This document shows, piece by piece, positions 44,738-52,745 of a stretch of 64,000 bases of DNA. The position numbers and the translations under genes are program-made. The notes beneath the pieces are model-generated. The model had not been told where the DNA came from. It ran no database searches and was given only the letters and a program-made list of their open reading frames with translations. The first letter of the stretch is position 1; the number at the start of each line of letters is the position of its first letter. Origin of the DNA: Nitratidesulfovibrio termitidis HI1 (GTDB lineage: Bacteria; Desulfobacterota; Desulfovibrionia; Desulfovibrionales; Desulfovibrionaceae); assembly GCF_000504305.1 (NCBI RefSeq), contig NZ_KI632512.1, positions 1,003,150 through 1,067,149 of the forward strand, given 5' to 3'.

Positions 44738-44890
44738 TGCGTGCCGTATGGAGAAGACAGGGAAGACGGGGAAAGACAGGGAAAGACGGAGACATGTGGC
44801 GTCAGGGGGCGTCAGTTGGAGACAGACGGGGCCAGACGACCGCAGATGCAAACAATCACCACGCAGGCGCGGCACAGGTGACGGAGCGGG

Positions 44891-45544
44891 CTACCCCTGC
44901 GGCGCACCCATGGCCGCGCGCGCCTGTGCCAAACAGGCGGCGACATCGTCCGCGCCCACGATTTCGGAAACCAGCGCGCAGCACCGCGCGCCGTGCGCGG
45001 CAACCTGCCCGATGTTATGCAGCTTGATGCCGCCAATGGCCACGAAGGGCAGCGCAATGTTGCCCACAACCCAGTCCAGGTATTCGAAGCCCACCGGTGC
45101 GCAGACGTCCTTCTTGGTCTTGGTGGCGAAAATCGGCCCCACGCCGATGTAGTCCGCCCCGCTTGCCACGGCAGCGCGGGCCTGCTCCGGCGAATGGGTG
45201 GACAGCCCGATGATGCGCCCCGGCCCCACCAGTTGCCGCACCGCTGGCACGGGCAGGTCCCCCTGCCCCACGTGCACGCCGTCGGCGTCGCACAGCATGG
45301 CGATGTCCACGTGGTCGTTGACGATGAAACAGGCACCGGCCTCGCGGGTCATGCGGCGCAACTCCTGACACTCGCGCAGCATCTCCCCGGCGTGCTTGTC
45401 CTTTTCGCGGTACTGCACGATGCGCGCGCCCCCGCGCAGCATGGCGGCCACCACGTCCACGGCGGACCGCCCGCGCGACAGCCCGTCATCGGTCAGGCAG
45501 TAGATGTCGGCCTCCGGCGTGCTGCCGGGAAGGATGCGCGGCAT
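44891..45544 (-). CDS. thiE: Thiamine-phosphate synthase
   Basis: 217 residues from ATG 45544 (AAGGAG upstream). TIM-barrel signatures: IYCLTDDGLSRGRS, IVQYREKDKHAGEML (the YREK motif that binds HMP-PP), FIVNDHVDIAMLCDADGVHVGQGDLP, IIGLSTHSPEQA, GADYIGVGPIFATKTKKD and LPFVAIGGIKLHNIGQV. It couples HMP pyrophosphate with thiazole phosphate to give thiamine phosphate. It is the last thi gene, 287 bases from thiF with structured repeat copy C in between. Confidence 0.94.
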   Translation of the reverse strand: MPRILPGSTPEADIYCLTDDGLSRGRSAVDVVAAMLRGGARIVQYREKDKHAGEMLRECQELRRMTREAGACFIVNDHVDIAMLCDADGVHVGQGDLPVPAVRQLVGPGRIIGLSTHSPEQARAAVASGADYIGVGPIFATKTKKDVCAPVGFEYLDWVVGNIALPFVAIGGIKLHNIGQVAAHGARCCALVSEIVGADDVAACLAQARAAMGAPQG

Positions 45545-45683
45545 GGGATGCTCCTTGGGGTTGATGACTGAATTCTGCCCAGTACGACGATGCATGGCAC
45601 ATCAGGCACGACGGACATCGCCAACCTTCCGCAGACGTTACGGGATTTGCACACCCTGTAAACGCGGGCAGGGTGGGCAGAGG

Positions 45684-45812
45684 CAAGGAAAGCCGGTTTT
45701 CCGCAAGGGGAGTGTGCGCCAGCCGTTAGGTGAGCTTGCGAACCTTACGGATGGCGACCGCAGAGCGCTCTTCGGTACGTGACCCGCGCGGAAAGCCTGT
45801 TTGACGCAGCAT
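45684..45812. repeat. Structured intergenic repeat, copy C (single hairpin)
   Basis: Inner hairpin CCGTTAGGT (45723-45731) / ACCTTACGG (45742-45750), loop GAGCTTGCGA, central T-T mismatch. Outer arms 45690-45704 and 45788-45802 pair at 14 of 15 positions including two G-T wobbles, though their sequence (GCCGGTTTTCCGC side) differs from copy A. Flanks AAGGAAAG, GGGGAGTG, GATGGCGACCGCA and TTTGACGCAG are shared. The only copy not between converging genes: it sits between thiF and thiE on the same strand. Confidence 0.78.
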
Positions 45813-45831
45813 ATGCCCGCCCTGACGCCGA

Positions 45832-46452
45832 TTACACAAAGCCGGGGCAAGGGCCAAGTATGTGGGCAATAACCGCATCCGCCTGCATGGCCGCCGCCAT
45901 GGTCACGCGCGGGGCCAGCGGCGGCAGGTCATGGCCCACCTCGCTGGTGAAGTCGCCCACCAGCACCATGCGTTCGCCCATGCGGCGCATCTGCATGGCC
46001 GGGCCGCCCCAGCCGCCCATGCCGGAGGCGGACACCACGAAGGCGCCCATTTCCAGCGCGGCCTCCACGAACATGCGCTTGGCTTCGGGGTCGTCCAGGG
46101 CCTCCACCAGAATGTTGCAGCCCGCGAACACGTCGGCCACGTTGGTGGGGGTCAGGTCCACGCGCCGGGCGGTGACCACCAGGCGGGGTTCGATGACGCG
46201 CAGGCTTTCGGCCAGGGCGTCCACCTTGGACTTGCCGAGATGAAACGGCTGGTACTGCTGGCGATTGAGGTTGGAGGGTTCGACCACGTCGCGGTCGGCC
46301 ACCACGAGACGACGCAGGCCGCTGCGCACCAGCATGGCGGCGCAGTTGGAGCCAAGGCCCCCTGCCCCCGCGATGCCCACGCGGGCCGCGGCCATGCGTT
46401 CAAGGTGGTCATGTTCGAGATACCGGGCGAGACCGTCGGAAAGAATGCTCAC
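45832..46452 (-). CDS. thiF: ThiF-family sulfur-carrier adenylyltransferase
   Basis: 206 residues, GTG start with CAGGAG upstream. The E1-like fold is clear: ARVGIAGAGGLGSNCAAMLVRSGLRRLVVADRDVVEPSNLNRQ in parts (ATP-binding, about residues 24-66), KVDALAESLRVIEP and ALDDPEAKRMFVEAAL. It lacks the zinc-binding CxxC pairs of MoeB-type enzymes, matching the short ThiF form of anaerobes. It adenylates the C-terminal glycine of ThiS for thiocarboxylate formation. It lies in the thiSGHFE operon, 105 bases after thiH. Confidence 0.92.
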   Translation of the reverse strand: MSILSDGLARYLEHDHLERMAAARVGIAGAGGLGSNCAAMLVRSGLRRLVVADRDVVEPSNLNRQQYQPFHLGKSKVDALAESLRVIEPRLVVTARRVDLTPTNVADVFAGCNILVEALDDPEAKRMFVEAALEMGAFVVSASGMGGWGGPAMQMRRMGERMVLVGDFTSEVGHDLPPLAPRVTMAAAMQADAVIAHILGPCPGFV

Positions 46453-46557
46453 GAAAGCTCCTGAAAGGGGGGGATTGCGGCGCGAATGCCCCGCCTCGCC
46501 CGTCCCGCGTGCACGTCCGGCCTTATGGAAGGCGTCAGGCGTGGCCCGGGGCGCCTG

Positions 46558-47778
46558 TCAGCAGGCTGCCGGGCTGGGGGCTTCAGACGAGGTGCGTCGC
46601 GCGGCGCACGCTATCCCACACCCGTACCCGCCGTCCAGCACCGATTCCCAGTCCTTATACACCGGCTGGTAGCCGCGCGCGGCAATGGCCTCGGCCATGT
46701 CGTCGGCGCTGCGCGGATCGGAAATCTCGAACTGCGGGGTGGCGCCATCCCCATCCCCCTGCCCGTCCGCATCCGTATGCGTGGCGTGACCGCCCACGGC
46801 GGTGCTCACCCCGGCGGACATGCGGGTGACGCCAAGGGGAATCAGGTTGTCGCGCAGGCCTGCCCGTTCTCGGGTGGACACGGTAATGCCCGCGCTGGGC
46901 ATGAAGATGCGGTAGGCCAGGATGACCTGCACCAGATCGCGGTCGGATACCGTGTGGGCAGGCTGGAAGGCCCCGGCGTGCGGGCGCAGGCGGGGCACGG
47001 AAAAGCTCACGTCCACATAGGGGTAGTGGCGTTGCAGCCACTGGCCGTGCAGGGCGGTGAAAAAGGCGTCACGCCGCCAGTCGTCCAGCCCCAGCAACGC
47101 CCCCAGCCCCACGCCGCGCATGCCCGCGCGGGCGGCGCGCTCCGGCGCGCCCAAGCGGAAATGGTAGTCGCGCTTGGGTCCGGCGGGGTGCAGATCCGGG
47201 TACAGTACCTCGTTGTAGGTTTCCTGGAACATGGTCATGCCGTCGATGCCCGCGTCCACCAGCAACGCGTACTCCTCATCCGTCAGCGAATAGACCTCCA
47301 CCGACAGCGAGGGGAACAGCGGGGCCAGCAGCCGCGCGGCGTGGGCGATGTAGTCCGGCCCGGACATGTGGCGCGCATCGCCGGTGAGCAGCAGCAGATG
47401 GCGCAGCCCGGTGGCGGCAATGGCCGTGCCCTCGGCCACGATTTCTGCGTCCGTCAGGCGCTGGCGGGGGATGTGGTTGCGCGCGTTGAAGCCGCAGTAC
47501 CTGCACTGGTTGGTGCAGTGGTTGGAAAGGTACAGCGGGGTGAACAACTGGATGGTGCGACCGAAGTGGCGCACGGTCAGTTCGCGGGCGCGACGGGCCA
47601 TGGGCTCCAGTTGCGTGGCCGCCGCCGGTGAAAGCAGGGTCAGCAGGTCGTGCGGGGAAAGACGTTCCTTGCGCAGCACGCGGGCAACATCGTCCGGGGT
47701 GGCAACATCCATGAAGGCGCGCAGGGGGGCGTCCGCCACGTGGGGGGTCCATTCGCGGACCACGTCGTACATGCTCAT
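46558..47778 (-). CDS. thiH: 2-iminoacetate synthase (tyrosine lyase, radical SAM)
   Basis: 406 residues, AAGGAG before ATG. The radical-SAM cluster motif CTNQCRYCGF (CxxxCxxC, about residues 90-98) is preceded by TPLYLSNH. Further ThiH features are LLLLTGDARHMSG, EVYSLTDEEYALLVDAGIDGMTMFQETY and FSVPRLRPHAG. It cleaves tyrosine to dehydroglycine for thiazole formation under anaerobic conditions, in contrast to the oxygen-using ThiO. The C-terminus ends with Cys-containing GGYGCGIACAARRT, perhaps a remnant auxiliary site. Confidence 0.95.
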   Translation of the reverse strand: MSMYDVVREWTPHVADAPLRAFMDVATPDDVARVLRKERLSPHDLLTLLSPAAATQLEPMARRARELTVRHFGRTIQLFTPLYLSNHCTNQCRYCGFNARNHIPRQRLTDAEIVAEGTAIAATGLRHLLLLTGDARHMSGPDYIAHAARLLAPLFPSLSVEVYSLTDEEYALLVDAGIDGMTMFQETYNEVLYPDLHPAGPKRDYHFRLGAPERAARAGMRGVGLGALLGLDDWRRDAFFTALHGQWLQRHYPYVDVSFSVPRLRPHAGAFQPAHTVSDRDLVQVILAYRIFMPSAGITVSTRERAGLRDNLIPLGVTRMSAGVSTAVGGHATHTDADGQGDGDGATPQFEISDPRSADDMAEAIAARGYQPVYKDWESVLDGGYGCGIACAARRTSSEAPSPAAC

Positions 47779-47862
47779 GTCCTGCTCCTTGTGCGGAAAG
47801 ACGCGGGGGACGGCAAACGCGGGATAAAGACAGGTCAGCCAGACCGGTCAAACAAATCGGCC

Positions 47863-47901
47863 AGGCAGACTGAGCAGGCAGACTGGGCAGGCACTGCGGG
47901 C
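47863..47901. repeat. 13-bp tandem repeat in the thiG-thiH gap
   Basis: Three consecutive units, AGGCAGACTGAGC, AGGCAGACTGGGC and a degenerate third. Located between thiG and thiH inside the operon. Confidence 0.6.
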
Positions 47902-47940
47902 AGGCTGGCATGCCCCGCCGCAACGTCCGCCCCTTCGCCG

Positions 47941-48741
47941 CTATTCCCCCAGAAAGCCCGTCAGCGGCGACGAGGCGCTGGCCCCGTCCGCAGTCGCCGT
48001 GGCCACCGGCCCCGCGCCCGAACGATACGCCGCGCGCCCGGCGCGCACCGCCTCGCCAAAGGCGCGGGCCATGGCCACCGGGTTGCCCGCCGTGGCGATG
48101 GCTGTGTTCACGAGACACGCGGCGGCGCCCATTTCCATGGCCTCGCAGGCCTGCGAGGGCTTGCCGATGCCCGCGTCCACGATGACCGGCAGGTCGATTT
48201 CCTCGATGAGCACGCCGATCATCTCTGCCGTGCGCAACCCCCGGTTGGTGCCGATGGGCGCGCCCAGCGGCATCACGGCGGCGGCTCCGGCGTTGACCAG
48301 GTCGCGCGCCACGTACAGGTCCGGGTTCATGTACGGCAGCACCACAAAGCCTTCCCTGGCCAGCGTTTCCGTGGCGCGGGCCGTGGCGTAGCCGTCCGGC
48401 AGCAGAAAGCGGCTGTCGGAAATGATCTCGATCTTGATCCAGTTGCCGCACCCGGCGGCCTGCGCCAGCCGGGCGATGCGGACGGCCTCTTCGGCCGTCC
48501 GCGCGCCGGAGGTGTTCGGCAGCAGCCGCATGTGCGGCGGAATGTGGGCCAGCACGTTGGATTTGGGATTGGCCAGATCCACGCGCCGCAGCGCCACGGT
48601 GATGACCTGGGAGCCCGAGGCCCCGGCCACGTCAGGGATGAGGGAGTCGGTGCCGTACTTGCCGGTGCCGATGAAGAGGCGGCTTGTCAGAGCCGTCCCT
48701 CCGATCACCAGCGTGTCGTTGTCGTGTGTGTCGTGCGTCAC
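47941..48741 (-). CDS. thiG: Thiazole synthase
   Basis: 266 residues from GTG 48741, which overlaps the thiS stop by one base (TAGTG); a longer in-frame form would run through thiS in another frame. [20 protein letters not shown], the catalytic Lys region [53 protein letters not shown] and [21 protein letters not shown] are the ThiG barrel. It builds thiazole phosphate from DXP, dehydroglycine and ThiS thiocarboxylate. The C-terminal 20 residues are extra. Confidence 0.95.
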   Translation of the reverse strand: MTHDTHDNDTLVIGGTALTSRLFIGTGKYGTDSLIPDVAGASGSQVITVALRRVDLANPKSNVLAHIPPHMRLLPNTSGARTAEEAVRIARLAQAAGCGNWIKIEIISDSRFLLPDGYATARATETLAREGFVVLPYMNPDLYVARDLVNAGAAAVMPLGAPIGTNRGLRTAEMIGVLIEEIDLPVIVDAGIGKPSQACEAMEMGAAACLVNTAIATAGNPVAMARAFGEAVRAGRAAYRSGAGPVATATADGASASSPLTGFLGE

Positions 48742-48941
48742 TAGCCCCCTCCCACGAAGTGCAGTAGTTCGAGTTCGTCTCCCTGATCGAGCCGGGTGGC
48801 CCCGTACTCCCCGGACTTCACGATGGCGCGGTTGCGCTCGACCACAACGGCCTCGGGCCGCAGGGCCATCTGCTCCAGCAACTGGAGCAGCGTCGTGCCG
48901 GTTTCGCATTCCATCTGCTGTCCGTTCACGCGTATCGTCAT
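48741..48941 (-). CDS. thiS: ThiS sulfur carrier protein
   Basis: 66 residues, ubiquitin-like fold: [40 protein letters not shown] and the C-terminal HFVGGG, whose final Gly-Gly is adenylated by ThiF. First gene of the operon, about 90 bases after the proximal TPP riboswitch. Confidence 0.95.
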   Translation of the reverse strand: MTIRVNGQQMECETGTTLLQLLEQMALRPEAVVVERNRAIVKSGEYGATRLDQGDELELLHFVGGG

Positions 48942-48979
48942 TGCCGTAAATCTCCGCTGCCGCGACGTTCGAGAAAGCG

Positions 48980-49010
48980 AAGGGAGCCTGCGAATGGCAA
49001 GCTCCCCTTT
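48980..49010 (-). promoter_or_regulatory. Expression-platform hairpin after the proximal TPP riboswitch
   Basis: On the minus strand GGGGAGC (from 49001-49007) pairs with GCTCCCT (from 48981-48987). It lies between the riboswitch aptamer and thiS. A short U-containing tail follows, so it may be a terminator or an anti-sequestrator. Confidence 0.5.
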
Positions 49011-49028
49011 GATGGCCCGAAGGCGAGG

Positions 49029-49113
49029 AAGCTTCCCTACGGCAGGATGACCTGCATCAGGTTCTCGGGGTCGGAAGGTTGCCCTTCCCTCTCAGCCCGC
49101 ACGGGCTCCCCCA
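49029..49113 (-). promoter_or_regulatory. TPP riboswitch, proximal copy
   Basis: Minus strand: GGGGAGCCCGTGCGGGCTGA... with GCTGAGAGG, then ACCC and GAACCTGATGCAGGTCAT, ending GCCGTAGGGAAGC. These are the conserved THI-box segments (CUGAGA, ACCUGAU, CGUAGGGAA). It controls thiSGHFE in response to thiamine pyrophosphate. Confidence 0.93.
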
Positions 49114-49172
49114 GCTTCGCGTTATGGCGCGTCCGGCGCGCGGTTTTTCCCGCTTTGCTGCGGCGGGCGAAC

Positions 49173-49205
49173 AAAAAACGCCCGTCGCAGGGTGGACGGG
49201 CGTTT
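49173..49205 (-). terminator. Terminator between the two TPP riboswitches
   Basis: Minus strand AAACGCCCGT / ACGGGCGTTT stem (49176-49205 on plus coordinates), followed by a TTTTTT run. It lies just after the distal aptamer and is its likely expression platform. Confidence 0.88.
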
Positions 49206-49227
49206 CCGGCATTTCGGGCGCGGTACG

Positions 49228-49318
49228 CTCAGCTTCCCTACGGCAGTGTAAACTGCTTCAGGTTCAGAGGGTCTGGAGGCGTGCTCCACTCTCAGCCCTA
49301 CGGGCTCCCCTAGCTGAA
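49228..49318 (-). promoter_or_regulatory. TPP riboswitch, distal copy
   Basis: Minus strand: TCAGCTAGGGGAGCCC, GGGCTGAGAGTGG, AGACCC, GAACCTGAAGCAG, CTGCCGTAGGGAAGCTGA. The end TCAGCT/AGCTGA forms P1. All conserved THI-box segments are present. It starts within a few bases of the predicted transcription start. Confidence 0.93.
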
Positions 49319-49325
49319 TGAGTGA

Positions 49326-49354
49326 TCAATACCCCCGGCGCGGGGGGATGTAAA
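49326..49354 (-). promoter_or_regulatory. Promoter of the thi operon
   Basis: Minus strand -35 TTTACA (49349-49354), exactly 17 bases, -10 TATTGA (49326-49331). The spacer is a CCCCC...GGGGG palindrome. The predicted start falls at about 49319, where the distal riboswitch begins, which supports the call. Confidence 0.75.
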
Positions 49355-49476
49355 GCGCTAATCGGCGACAGCGACGCCACGTAGCGCCGGGCAATGCCGC
49401 CGTGGCATTTTTTGCCAATGCATCCAGCATGGTGCGCGCGGCAGGTACCTACGCCGCAAGCAGGGCATGTTCATGA

Positions 49477-49501
49477 GGCGGGCGCGACAAACGCGCCCGC
49501 C
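49477..49501. terminator. Hairpin downstream of the universal stress gene
   Basis: A perfect 10-bp stem GGCGGGCGCG (49477-49486) / CGCGCCCGCC (49492-49501), loop ACAAA. On the minus strand it follows the universal stress gene. An additional AATGCC/GGCATT hairpin with a T-run lies at about 49394-49415. Confidence 0.6.
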
Positions 49502-49536
49502 TTCCTGCAAATCATGATCCGACAGGGCGGCAGGCC

Positions 49537-49570
49537 GAATGCTCCCGAATGCTCCCGAATGCACCCGGAC
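49537..49570. repeat. 10-bp tandem repeat
   Basis: Three units of the CGAATGCTCC / CGAATGCACC type, ending a few bases before the stop of the universal stress gene on its downstream side. Confidence 0.6.
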
Positions 49571-49583
49571 GCACTACACGAAC

Positions 49584-50000
49584 CTACCGCACCACCAGCA
49601 CCGAGCAGGCGGCGTGCGACACCACCTTGGCCGCCACGCTGCCCAGCAGGAACTTTTCAAGCCCCGTACGGCCGCGGCTGCCGGTGACGATCAGGTCCAC
49701 GCCTTCCTTCTTCGCCAGTTCGATGATGTTGTCGGCGGGAGAACTGCCGCCTTCCAGCACCGAACGCAGGGCCATGCCCTTGGACTTGGCGATGTCGACG
49801 GCCTTTTCCAGCGCCTTGGCGGCCACCGCCTCGTAATGGACGGAAAGATCGACGGGAACGGCGATCTCGCCCATGTCCAGCGGCTGTTCGGCCACGGCAA
49901 GGGCGATCAGTTCCGCGCCGCCCTTCTGGGCCAGTTCCACCGCCTTGGCCACGGCCTTTTCGGAATACTGCGACGAATCGACGGCAACGAGAATCTTCAT
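49584..50000 (-). CDS. Universal stress protein
   Basis: 138 residues from ATG 50000, with AAAGGAGGAG upstream. Single UspA domain: MKILVAVDSSQYSEKAVAKAVELA at the start and VDLIVTGSRGRTGLEKFLLGSVAAKVVSHAACSVLVV at the end. The GX2GX9GS nucleotide-binding motif (GSRGRTGLEKFLLGS) is complete, so it belongs to the ATP-binding class. Probably induced in stress or growth arrest. Monocistronic. Confidence 0.94.
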   Translation of the reverse strand: MKILVAVDSSQYSEKAVAKAVELAQKGGAELIALAVAEQPLDMGEIAVPVDLSVHYEAVAAKALEKAVDIAKSKGMALRSVLEGGSSPADNIIELAKKEGVDLIVTGSRGRTGLEKFLLGSVAAKVVSHAACSVLVVR

Positions 50001-50423
50001 GGCTCCTCCTTTCCGGTGTTCCGGCAGTCCGGATAAAGCGCGCCACACCCCAGCGGGTGGCACGCGTGGCAGCGGAGGAAGCGTCCGTGAAGCGTCAGGC
50101 GGAGGGTAGGTCGGCGGAAAGGATCGTCGGAAGGGAAACCATCGGAGAGAACGGGCCGACTTCGTGACGGCAGGAACAAACACGGACGCGGAGGGAAAGC
50201 AGGCACTCTCCCCTACCTTTCCTATATGACGCGATGTCGCCAGCGGCAATGGATTTTCGCCCCGCGCCGCCATCTTTCCGCAAGAGGGCGGCGCACGCCA
50301 ACGGAAGGCCACCTACACGCCACCGGCGGACCACCAGCGAGCCACTGCCGGGCCGCCAGGGGGAGCAACGCGGCATGGTCGCGGCACTCGCGGGGGAAGA
50401 CGCCCGACGCCGAGTGGCGAAGG

Positions 50424-50473
50424 ACGGTAAAGGGCGGCGAAGGGCGATTCCGAGGGGCTCGGCCCTTCACCGT
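50424..50473. terminator. Large hairpin after the EamA gene
   Basis: ACGGTAAAGGGC (50424-50435) and GCCCTTCACCGT (50462-50473) pair with one mismatch. It lies 17 bases beyond the stop of the EamA gene on the minus strand. No other feature was recognised in 50001-50423, which includes the leader of the universal stress gene. Confidence 0.5.
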
Positions 50474-50489
50474 TCTCCGTCCCCCCGCA

Positions 50490-51683
50490 TCAGCGCCGGG
50501 TCACGCACCAGATGCCGCACAGCACGCAGGCCACCCCGGCCAGATGCGCCCAGCCCACCGGCTCGCCCAGCAGCAGTGCGGAAAAGCCAAGGGCGCTCAC
50601 CGGCAGCACGGCGGTAAAGGCCCCTGCCGTTCCCGCGTTCACGCGGGCCACGCCCCGAAACCAGAAAATGTATGCGGCCACGGTAATCACCGCGCCATAG
50701 TACCCCACCAGCAGCCAGCCGGTGATGTCCAGTTCCGCCACGCGGTGCGCCTGTGGCAGGGCCAGCGGCAAAAACTGCACCGCGCCGAACAGCGTGCACG
50801 CCGTGGACGCGGCCAGCGGCGAGACGGGCGTGCGCAGGGTGCGCCCCAACAGCAGGAACAGGGTTTCGCAGCACACCGCGCCCAGCACCAGCAGCAGGCC
50901 GATGCCGTCAACACCCGACGCCGCCAGTCCCGACACAGCCAGACCCGCCGCATCGCCGCCCGCCGCGCCGGGAACAGGCGCCAGCCGCAGCACCAGCACC
51001 CCGGCCACGCAGCAGGCGATACCCGCCAGCGTGCGCGCGCCGGGACGTTCGCGCAGCAGCACCAGCGAGGCCAGCGCCATCACCGCCGGGGTCGTGCTGG
51101 TCACCACGCCCGCCGCCGCCGCATCCAGCCGGGCCACCCCGGCCAGCAGCAGCACGTTGAACAGCAGCGAACCTGCGGCGGCCTGCAGGAACAGCACGCC
51201 CCAGTCGCGCAGGGGCAGGCACGGCAGGCCGCCTTCGCGCCGGTACAGCAGCGGCACGGCGATGCAGGCGGCCACCAGAAAGCGCAGTTCCTGCACCAGA
51301 TGCGGCGGCAGCGTCAGGGAAACGAAGCGCGCCGCCGCCACCGACGAACCCACGATGACCATGGCGGCGGTGAGGTCGAGATACGCGCGCCATGCGGAAC
51401 CGTGCGCCGCCCCGGCGGCGGGCAACGGCGGGCGCACGGTGACGCGGGGCGAGGTTGCGAGGACGGGGAACGATGGCGTGGGCTGCGGGAGCGAGCCTGG
51501 CGTGTCTGCCGCCGCGGCGTCAGGCGCAGCGGAAGGCGGGGTGGCGGAGGGCGTCGCGCCCGTGGACGTGAACTCAACGGCGAGGGGCGCTGCCTCCGCC
51601 ATCTCTGGCATCTCCCCCATCTCTGTATGGGCGGCAGGCGTCTGCGCCTGCGCAGCCATCCGGCGCGGTGTGTGCGTGGTCAT
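50490..51683 (-). CDS. EamA/DMT-family transporter
   Basis: 397 residues. The first about 95 are Pro/Ala/Thr-rich and unstructured, then ten predicted TM helices in two EamA repeats: LDLTAAMVIVGSSVAAARFVS, LVQELRFLVAACIAVPLL, VLFLQAAAGSLLFNVLLLAGVARLDAAAAGVVTSTTPAVMALASLVLLRERP, and the second repeat SALGFSALLLGEPVGWAHLAGVACVLCGIW. It is a drug/metabolite exporter candidate with unknown substrate. The start overlaps the end of the AraC gene by about 110 bases; AGGATTCCC precedes the ATG. The N-terminal extension is unusual for this family. Confidence 0.87.
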   Translation of the reverse strand: MTTHTPRRMAAQAQTPAAHTEMGEMPEMAEAAPLAVEFTSTGATPSATPPSAAPDAAAADTPGSLPQPTPSFPVLATSPRVTVRPPLPAAGAAHGSAWRAYLDLTAAMVIVGSSVAAARFVSLTLPPHLVQELRFLVAACIAVPLLYRREGGLPCLPLRDWGVLFLQAAAGSLLFNVLLLAGVARLDAAAAGVVTSTTPAVMALASLVLLRERPGARTLAGIACCVAGVLVLRLAPVPGAAGGDAAGLAVSGLAASGVDGIGLLLVLGAVCCETLFLLLGRTLRTPVSPLAASTACTLFGAVQFLPLALPQAHRVAELDITGWLLVGYYGAVITVAAYIFWFRGVARVNAGTAGAFTAVLPVSALGFSALLLGEPVGWAHLAGVACVLCGIWCVTRR

Positions 51684-52653
51684 GGGAATCCTCCGTGGAA
51701 ATCCTGTTTTCCACGAAGGCTACGGCCCATGTGCCGCGCGCGTCTTGAAGCATCTTGCGGAATCTGGCCGGGGTCACGCCCACCTGCGCCCGAAAGGCGC
51801 GGGTAAGATGGCTCTGGTCGGCAAAGCCTGCCGCTGCCGCTGCCTCGGCGGGCGTGGTTCCTGCGGCCAGCAGGCCACGCGCCCGGCGCACCCGCGCCTG
51901 CACCAGATAGGCGTGCGGGGGCAGCCCCACGGCTGCGGCAAAGGCGCGGGCGAGATGGAACGGGCTCAGGCAGGCCACCCCGGCCAGGTCCGCCAGCCGC
52001 ACGTCGTCGGCGCAGTGGGCGTCCAGATAGTCGCGGGCGCGGCGCACGGCCACGGGTTCCCCATCGGCACGCAGCGCACGGGCGGCGGGCGCGCGCTGTG
52101 CCGCATGACGGGTTATCCAGCGGGCAAGTACGGCGGAAAGCCGTATTTCCTGCGCCAGTGTGGGCATGCATGGCCCGGCGCGTTCCATGTCGCGGTGCAG
52201 GGCGTCGATGGCCGCCGCCAGTTCCGGGTCGTCCAGGACGCCGCTGGCGAAATCGGGCAACGCGCCATGCGGCAGCCCCGCCTCTTCCCCGGCCATGCGC
52301 ACGATGTCCGGGTCGAGGTAGAACATCCGGTAGGCCCAACCCGCATCGCCAGCGTCACCCGCACCACGGCCGTCGTGCGTTTCTCCGGGGGCCACCAGGT
52401 TCACCGCGCCCCGGGCGGCCACGTGGTCGCGCCCCAGATAGCGGAAACGCAAGGCCCCCCCCTCTATGACGCCCAGTGCGTACCCCTCGTGAAAATGCCG
52501 GGAGAACACCTGACGCGTATAGCGGGCCCGCAACAGATCCAGCCCCGGCAGGCGCGAGGCGGCCATCCAGGACACATCGTCCTTCGGGGCTGCATTACCC
52601 TTCGGGGCGCGAGGCGCGGGCGAGGTATCGGTTCTGGTGGTACAGGCGCACAT
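51574..52653 (-). CDS. AraC-family regulator paired with the EamA transporter
   Basis: 359 residues from ATG 52653 (AGGAG upstream). N-terminal cupin-like sensor (YTRQVFSRHFHEGYALGVIEGGALRFRYLGRDHV, VNLVAPGETHDG). C-terminal double HTH: VRRARDYLDAHCADDVRLADLAGVACLSPFHLARAFAAAVGLPPHAYLVQARVRRA and AAAAGFADQSHLTRAFRAQVGVTPARFRKML. The last 50 residues run into the eamA start and are probably a non-conserved tail. AraC-EamA pairs are common, the regulator controlling the exporter. Confidence 0.87.
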   Translation of the reverse strand: MCACTTRTDTSPAPRAPKGNAAPKDDVSWMAASRLPGLDLLRARYTRQVFSRHFHEGYALGVIEGGALRFRYLGRDHVAARGAVNLVAPGETHDGRGAGDAGDAGWAYRMFYLDPDIVRMAGEEAGLPHGALPDFASGVLDDPELAAAIDALHRDMERAGPCMPTLAQEIRLSAVLARWITRHAAQRAPAARALRADGEPVAVRRARDYLDAHCADDVRLADLAGVACLSPFHLARAFAAAVGLPPHAYLVQARVRRARGLLAAGTTPAEAAAAAGFADQSHLTRAFRAQVGVTPARFRKMLQDARGTWAVAFVENRISTEDSHDHAHTAPDGCAGADACRPYRDGGDARDGGGSAPRR

Positions 52654-52745
52654 GCATCTCCTGTGCGGCAGACGGCTCGGAAACGCAAGCCCCTCCGCGT
52701 GCGGGCACGCGGAGGGGCTGCAAGGGGATGAGGCGGAGAGAGATG

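Noticed and set aside
48742..48909. Longer thiG start at 48909
   Set aside because: It would read through thiS in another frame with a low-complexity Arg/Gly-rich sequence; GTG 48741 is the family start.
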